Assembly (NCBI RefSeq): GCF_030651615.1
Contig: NZ_JAUSCG010000110.1
Location: 1-24,288 of the forward strand
DNA: 24,288 nt
Reading direction: 5' to 3'
From: Methanocalculus sp.
GTDB taxonomy: Archaea; Halobacteriota; Methanomicrobia; Methanomicrobiales; Methanocorpusculaceae
Positions 21,641 to 24,288 of this stretch are shown piece by piece (position 1 is the stretch's first letter; each line of letters opens with the position of its first letter). Below the pieces are notes generated by a model. The model ran no database searches and was not told where the DNA came from. It was given only the letters and a program-made list of their open reading frames with translations. A program made the position numbers and the translations under genes.

Positions 21641-22770
21641 GGCAGCTCTCGAAGGCGATAGGTGCTATCACTCCGTCTGCTACGATGGCGATCGCCGATC
21701 GGGCAAAAGAGATGATCCGAAACGGGATCGATGTCATCAGCCTCTCGATAGGTGAGCCTGACTTTCCGACACCGGCACATATTACCGAGGCTGCTATTGC
21801 GGCGATGCGTCGCGGAGAGACGCATTATGCGCCTTCACGAGGGATTCCGGAACTGCTGGACGCACTCTCTGAGAAACTTGCAACTGAGAATCATATCCCG
21901 GTAACACCGGCGGATCTGATCGTCACTGCCGGTGCAAAGGATGCGATCCGGCTCCTCTGTCAGGCGGCTTTGAATCCCGGAGATGAAACGATCATCCTTG
22001 ATCCGTCTTGGGTGTCATATGAGCCGTGTATCCAGATGGCAGGTGGTCGGGCGGTGCATTACCCGCTTGACGCGGAGACGTTCCAGCCCGGTGAGGATCT
22101 CGCGGACCTGATCACGGCTTCAACGAGGATGATCATCGTCAATTCACCGTCGAATCCGACGGGTTCGATCCTTTCGAGGTCGTCCCTTGGCATGATCGCG
22201 GATCTCTGCTCAGATCATGATCTCCTCGCTTTATCGGATGAGATCTATGAGAAGCTCGTCTATGATGGTGCAGAGCATATCTCGCTTGCATCGATTCATG
22301 ATATGGCTGAGCGGACCGTGACGGTGAACGGATTTTCAAAAGCATACGCGATGACCGGATGGCGGCTTGGATATGCGGCAGGTCCTGCTCCGGTGATCAA
22401 TTATATGAACCGAATCCAGCAGCACTCGGTCTCGCATCCGACGACCTTTGTGATGTGGGGCGGTGTTGCGGCACTCACCGGGGACCAGTCCTGTGTGGCG
22501 GATATGCGGGATGAGTTTGCCAGACGGCGTGAATATGTCATCTCCCGTCTCAGAAAGGCGGGATACGCCTGTGCCCCCCCTGACGGTGCGTTCTATGCGT
22601 TTGCACGGGTTGGTGGAGATGATGTCGCTGTTGCGTCCGAGTGGCTTGAAGAGCGGCATGTCGCGGTGACACCGGGATCGGCATTCGGGGCGCCAGGGTG
22701 GGTCCGGATGAGCTATGCGACATCGATGGAGCGACTTGAAGAGGCGATTGCGAGGGTGTGTGGGGAGTAA
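21637..22770 (+). CDS. Class I PLP-dependent aminotransferase (aspartate type)
   Basis: This 377-residue fold-type I aminotransferase has ISLSIGEPDFPTPAHI, the cofactor motifs VNSPSNPTGSI (N173) and LSDEIYEKLVY (D201, Y204), the Schiff-base Lys235 in NGFSKAYAMTGWRLGY, and the carboxylate-binding Arg357 in WVRMSYA. It is closest in look to archaeal aspartate aminotransferases, but aromatic or alanine substrates cannot be excluded. It overlaps ribH by four bases and ends the operon before a hairpin and T-tract. With the class V enzyme it depends on the PLP made by PdxST. Confidence 0.93.
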   Translation: MRQLSKAIGAITPSATMAIADRAKEMIRNGIDVISLSIGEPDFPTPAHITEAAIAAMRRGETHYAPSRGIPELLDALSEKLATENHIPVTPADLIVTAGAKDAIRLLCQAALNPGDETIILDPSWVSYEPCIQMAGGRAVHYPLDAETFQPGEDLADLITASTRMIIVNSPSNPTGSILSRSSLGMIADLCSDHDLLALSDEIYEKLVYDGAEHISLASIHDMAERTVTVNGFSKAYAMTGWRLGYAAGPAPVINYMNRIQQHSVSHPTTFVMWGGVAALTGDQSCVADMRDEFARRREYVISRLRKAGYACAPPDGAFYAFARVGGDDVAVASEWLEERHVAVTPGSAFGAPGWVRMSYATSMERLEEAIARVCGE

Positions 22771-22782
22771 CCCTCTCTTTTC

Positions 22783-22807
22783 GGGGTGAGTTATTTTTTC
22801 TCATCCC
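22783..22807 (+). terminator. Hairpin and T-tract terminator after the aminotransferase operon
   Basis: GGGGTGAG (22783-22790) pairs with CTCATCCC (22800-22807), with one G-T wobble, around a loop rich in T (TTATTTTTT). The U-rich loop alone could also stop archaeal RNA polymerase. The stop codon of the class I aminotransferase is 13 bases upstream. Confidence 0.55.
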
Positions 22808-22828
22808 AGGTTAATCAGAAAACGAACA

Positions 22829-23752
22829 ATGCCATCTCCCCATGAAAAGACCCGCATCGCCGGGATCGCTATCGCAAGCAACACCTTCCTCGTCATCCTG
22901 AAGCTTGCAATCGGTCTTGCAACCGGATCTGTTGCTATCCTCTCAGATGCCGTCCATTCAGCAACGGATATCATCGCATCTTCGATTGCGTACTTTGCTG
23001 TCCGAACGTCCGCACACCCGCCAGATGATCAGCATACCTTTGGGCATGGCAAGTTTGAATCCCTTTCAGGACTCATCGAAGCGGTGCTCATCCTTCTTGT
23101 CGCACTCTTCATCATCTATGAGGCGGCAACCGCCCTCATCAGTGGCGAGAGTACCCTTGACCCCGACCTCCTCGGCCTCGGAATGATTGCAGTCGGCGTC
23201 TCAGCCCTCTCAAATACACTCATCTCGCACAGGATGATGAAGATCGCCAGACGCACCGAGTCGATCGCACTTGAGAGCGATGCCTGGCACCTCAGGACAG
23301 ATGTCTATACCTCAGTCGGCGTCTTTGCAGGTCTTATCCTGATTCACCTCACCGGGATACTCATCATTGATGCGATAATCGCACTTGGTGTCGGCCTTGT
23401 GATCATCAGAACCGGGATCAACCTCGTAAGGAGATCCCTTGGAGACCTTCTCGATACGAGGCTCCCTGAAGATGAAGTCGGGAGGATACGGGAGATCCTG
23501 ATCGCCCACTGTACAGAGTACGTGAATTTTCATGGTCTCAGAACCAGACGATCAGGGCCTGAGCGGTTCATCGAGTTTCATGTGATGTTTGATCAGGATG
23601 TCCTCCTCAGCACCGCACACGATCTCGCCGACCACCTTGAAGCCGACCTGAAGCTTGAATTTCCAAGGAGTTATGTCACCATCCATATGGAGCCCTGTCA
23701 TGAGGCATGTGATGAATGTGGGGTACTTGTCTGTCCTGCGAGGAGAAATTGA
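22829..23752 (+). CDS. Cation diffusion facilitator (zinc-type efflux transporter)
   Basis: The 307-residue CDF protein has six hydrophobic helices (about 10-32, 35-57, 82-104, 115-134, 160-176, 178-198) and a cytoplasmic C-terminal domain. The transport-site residues are H43 and D47 in helix 2 (SDAVHSATD) and H154 and D158 in helix 5 (AWHLRTDVY). This double HxxxD set is typical of zinc/cadmium-type members, unlike the DxxxD of manganese ones. The extreme C-terminus is unusual: C290, H291, C294, C297 and C302 in a 13-residue stretch, likely a metal-binding tail. A histidine-containing loop (DDQHTFGHGKFE) follows helix 2. No regulator gene or clear Shine-Dalgarno site is next to it. It converges with the RsbW-like gene, 40 bases apart. 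Confidence 0.92.
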   Translation: MPSPHEKTRIAGIAIASNTFLVILKLAIGLATGSVAILSDAVHSATDIIASSIAYFAVRTSAHPPDDQHTFGHGKFESLSGLIEAVLILLVALFIIYEAATALISGESTLDPDLLGLGMIAVGVSALSNTLISHRMMKIARRTESIALESDAWHLRTDVYTSVGVFAGLILIHLTGILIIDAIIALGVGLVIIRTGINLVRRSLGDLLDTRLPEDEVGRIREILIAHCTEYVNFHGLRTRRSGPERFIEFHVMFDQDVLLSTAHDLADHLEADLKLEFPRSYVTIHMEPCHEACDECGVLVCPARRN

Positions 23753-23792
23753 ACTCTCTATTCATGAGTAAACCAGGCAGGAGACCCGCGAC

Positions 23793-24221
23793 TTACGTCG
23801 AGGGAAGTTGACCTGATGCGATACGCTTCTTGATGGTGAGGATATTCTTTCCATTTCTCCGGGCATAGCTGACAGAGTCTGTCACCTCTCTGATCAGATA
23901 GATGCCAAGACCTCCCACCCTGCGCTCCCCGACATCTGATGTGATATCCGGTGGTGGAAGGGCGAGTGGATCAAAGGGCCGGCCTGAATCGGTTAAGGTG
24001 ATGGTTATGAGACCCTGATCAGACGTGATCGCGATCTCCATCACTCCGTCATCCGAATCATAGGCATACAATGCAATGTTTGTAAAGATTTCATCAGCTG
24101 CAAGATGGAGGTCAAAGCACTCTTCCGCTCCTGCACCCGCCTCTTTGAGTGCCGATTCCAGATAATCCACCACCAGGGGGAGTTCATCTATCTTCGCTCC
24201 AAACGTTCTGCTTGTATACAT
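23793..24221 (-). CDS. RsbW/SpoIIAB-like ATP-binding protein
   Basis: The 142-residue protein has a single GHKL-type ATPase domain of the serine-kinase/anti-sigma group: N-box LAADEIFTNIALYAY, G1 box LTDSGRPFDPL and a G2 loop GGLGIYLIREVTDSV. In bacteria such proteins phosphorylate STAS-domain antagonists and hold sigma factors; archaea lack those sigma factors, so the target differs. Methanomicrobiales commonly carry them beside STAS-domain or PP2C-type phosphatase genes. GGGAG, ten or so bases before ATG 24221, is a plausible ribosome site. The next gene upstream would lie beyond the window edge, very close, so an operon partner is likely. Confidence 0.88.
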   Translation of the reverse strand: MYTSRTFGAKIDELPLVVDYLESALKEAGAGAEECFDLHLAADEIFTNIALYAYDSDDGVMEIAITSDQGLITITLTDSGRPFDPLALPPPDITSDVGERRVGGLGIYLIREVTDSVSYARRNGKNILTIKKRIASGQLPST

Positions 24222-24288
24222 CTGTCACTCCCACCCTCTACCAGGTACGATCCGGGTAAATCTCTGTAGATTGAAATAGATACGGTAT

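Noticed and set aside
24225..24288. C-terminal end of a gene upstream of the RsbW-like gene
   Set aside because: One minus-strand frame ends in TGA at 24225, three bases before the start, which would suit an operon, but all three frames are open for most of these 64 bases and the peptide (IYFNLQRFTRIVPGRGWE) is not recognisable.
1..24288. Mobile element, phage or defence island
   Set aside because: No transposase, integrase, terminal repeats, toxin-antitoxin or restriction genes were seen, and the genes present are mostly housekeeping families with similar codon style.

Overview
The window looks like a chromosomal segment from a methanogenic archaeon, most likely of the order Methanomicrobiales. 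The evidence is family content: an F420-cofactor CofH-type enzyme, archaeal riboflavin synthase (RibC), short archaeal PurA, two PEGA-repeat surface proteins, a four-cysteine iron-sulfur flavoprotein, a DUF123 protein and an HTH-multi-PAS regulator. Promoters are archaeal TATA boxes and start sites look leaderless or Shine-Dalgarno led in the archaeal way. I see no rRNA, tRNA, CRISPR, insertion sequence, phage gene or integrase, and gene density is high. This reads as core genome, not as an island.

Layout. 1-4.5 kb: the 5' part of an ADP-forming acyl-CoA synthetase with the beta (ATP-grasp) domain before the alpha (CoA-binding) domain, running off the left edge; a divergent CPA2 Na+/H+ (or K+/H+) antiporter; a convergent two-CBS protein; a five-repeat PEGA surface protein; and a lone CheW. 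4.5-9.3 kb, minus strand: a second PEGA surface protein, a YgiQ-type radical SAM enzyme and a kinase-less HTH-PAS-PAS-PAS-GAF-PAS regulator. 9.27-9.73 kb: a non-coding stretch holding an unexplained strong TATA/BRE element. 9.7-11.5 kb, minus strand: CofH coupled to a signal peptidase I. 11.6-14.3 kb, plus strand: purA, a Trm112-like zinc protein, an unknown membrane protein and cbiB. 14.5-16 kb: pdxS-pdxT. 16-17.9 kb, minus strand: a four-gene run of MBL-fold hydrolase, DUF123, iron-sulfur flavoprotein and DUF1805. 17.9-19.2 kb: thiC, convergent with purE. 19.6-22.8 kb, plus strand: class V aminotransferase, ribC, ribH and a class I aminotransferase, with several 4-base ATGA overlaps. 22.8-24.3 kb: a zinc-type CDF transporter and an RsbW-like ATPase.

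The central theme is coenzyme supply. PdxST makes the PLP used by the two aminotransferases. ThiC and PurE both consume aminoimidazole ribotide (AIR), at the thiamine/purine branch point. RibH and CofH both consume 5-amino-6-ribitylaminouracil, at the flavin/F420 branch point. CbiB serves corrinoid synthesis. A second feature is a set of TATA-like boxes, often close to CTTTATC(C), about 26-29 bases ahead of the first ATG of several transcription units. That implies leaderless mRNAs and settles several start codons.

I did not find convincing evidence for a wholly new system. The observations most worth a second look are the orphan promoter and unassigned stretch near 9.36 kb, the beta-alpha synthetase fusion, the cysteine-rich tail of the CDF transporter, the CxxC-H insert between the CBS domains, and the long YgiQ/PEGA gene overlap.
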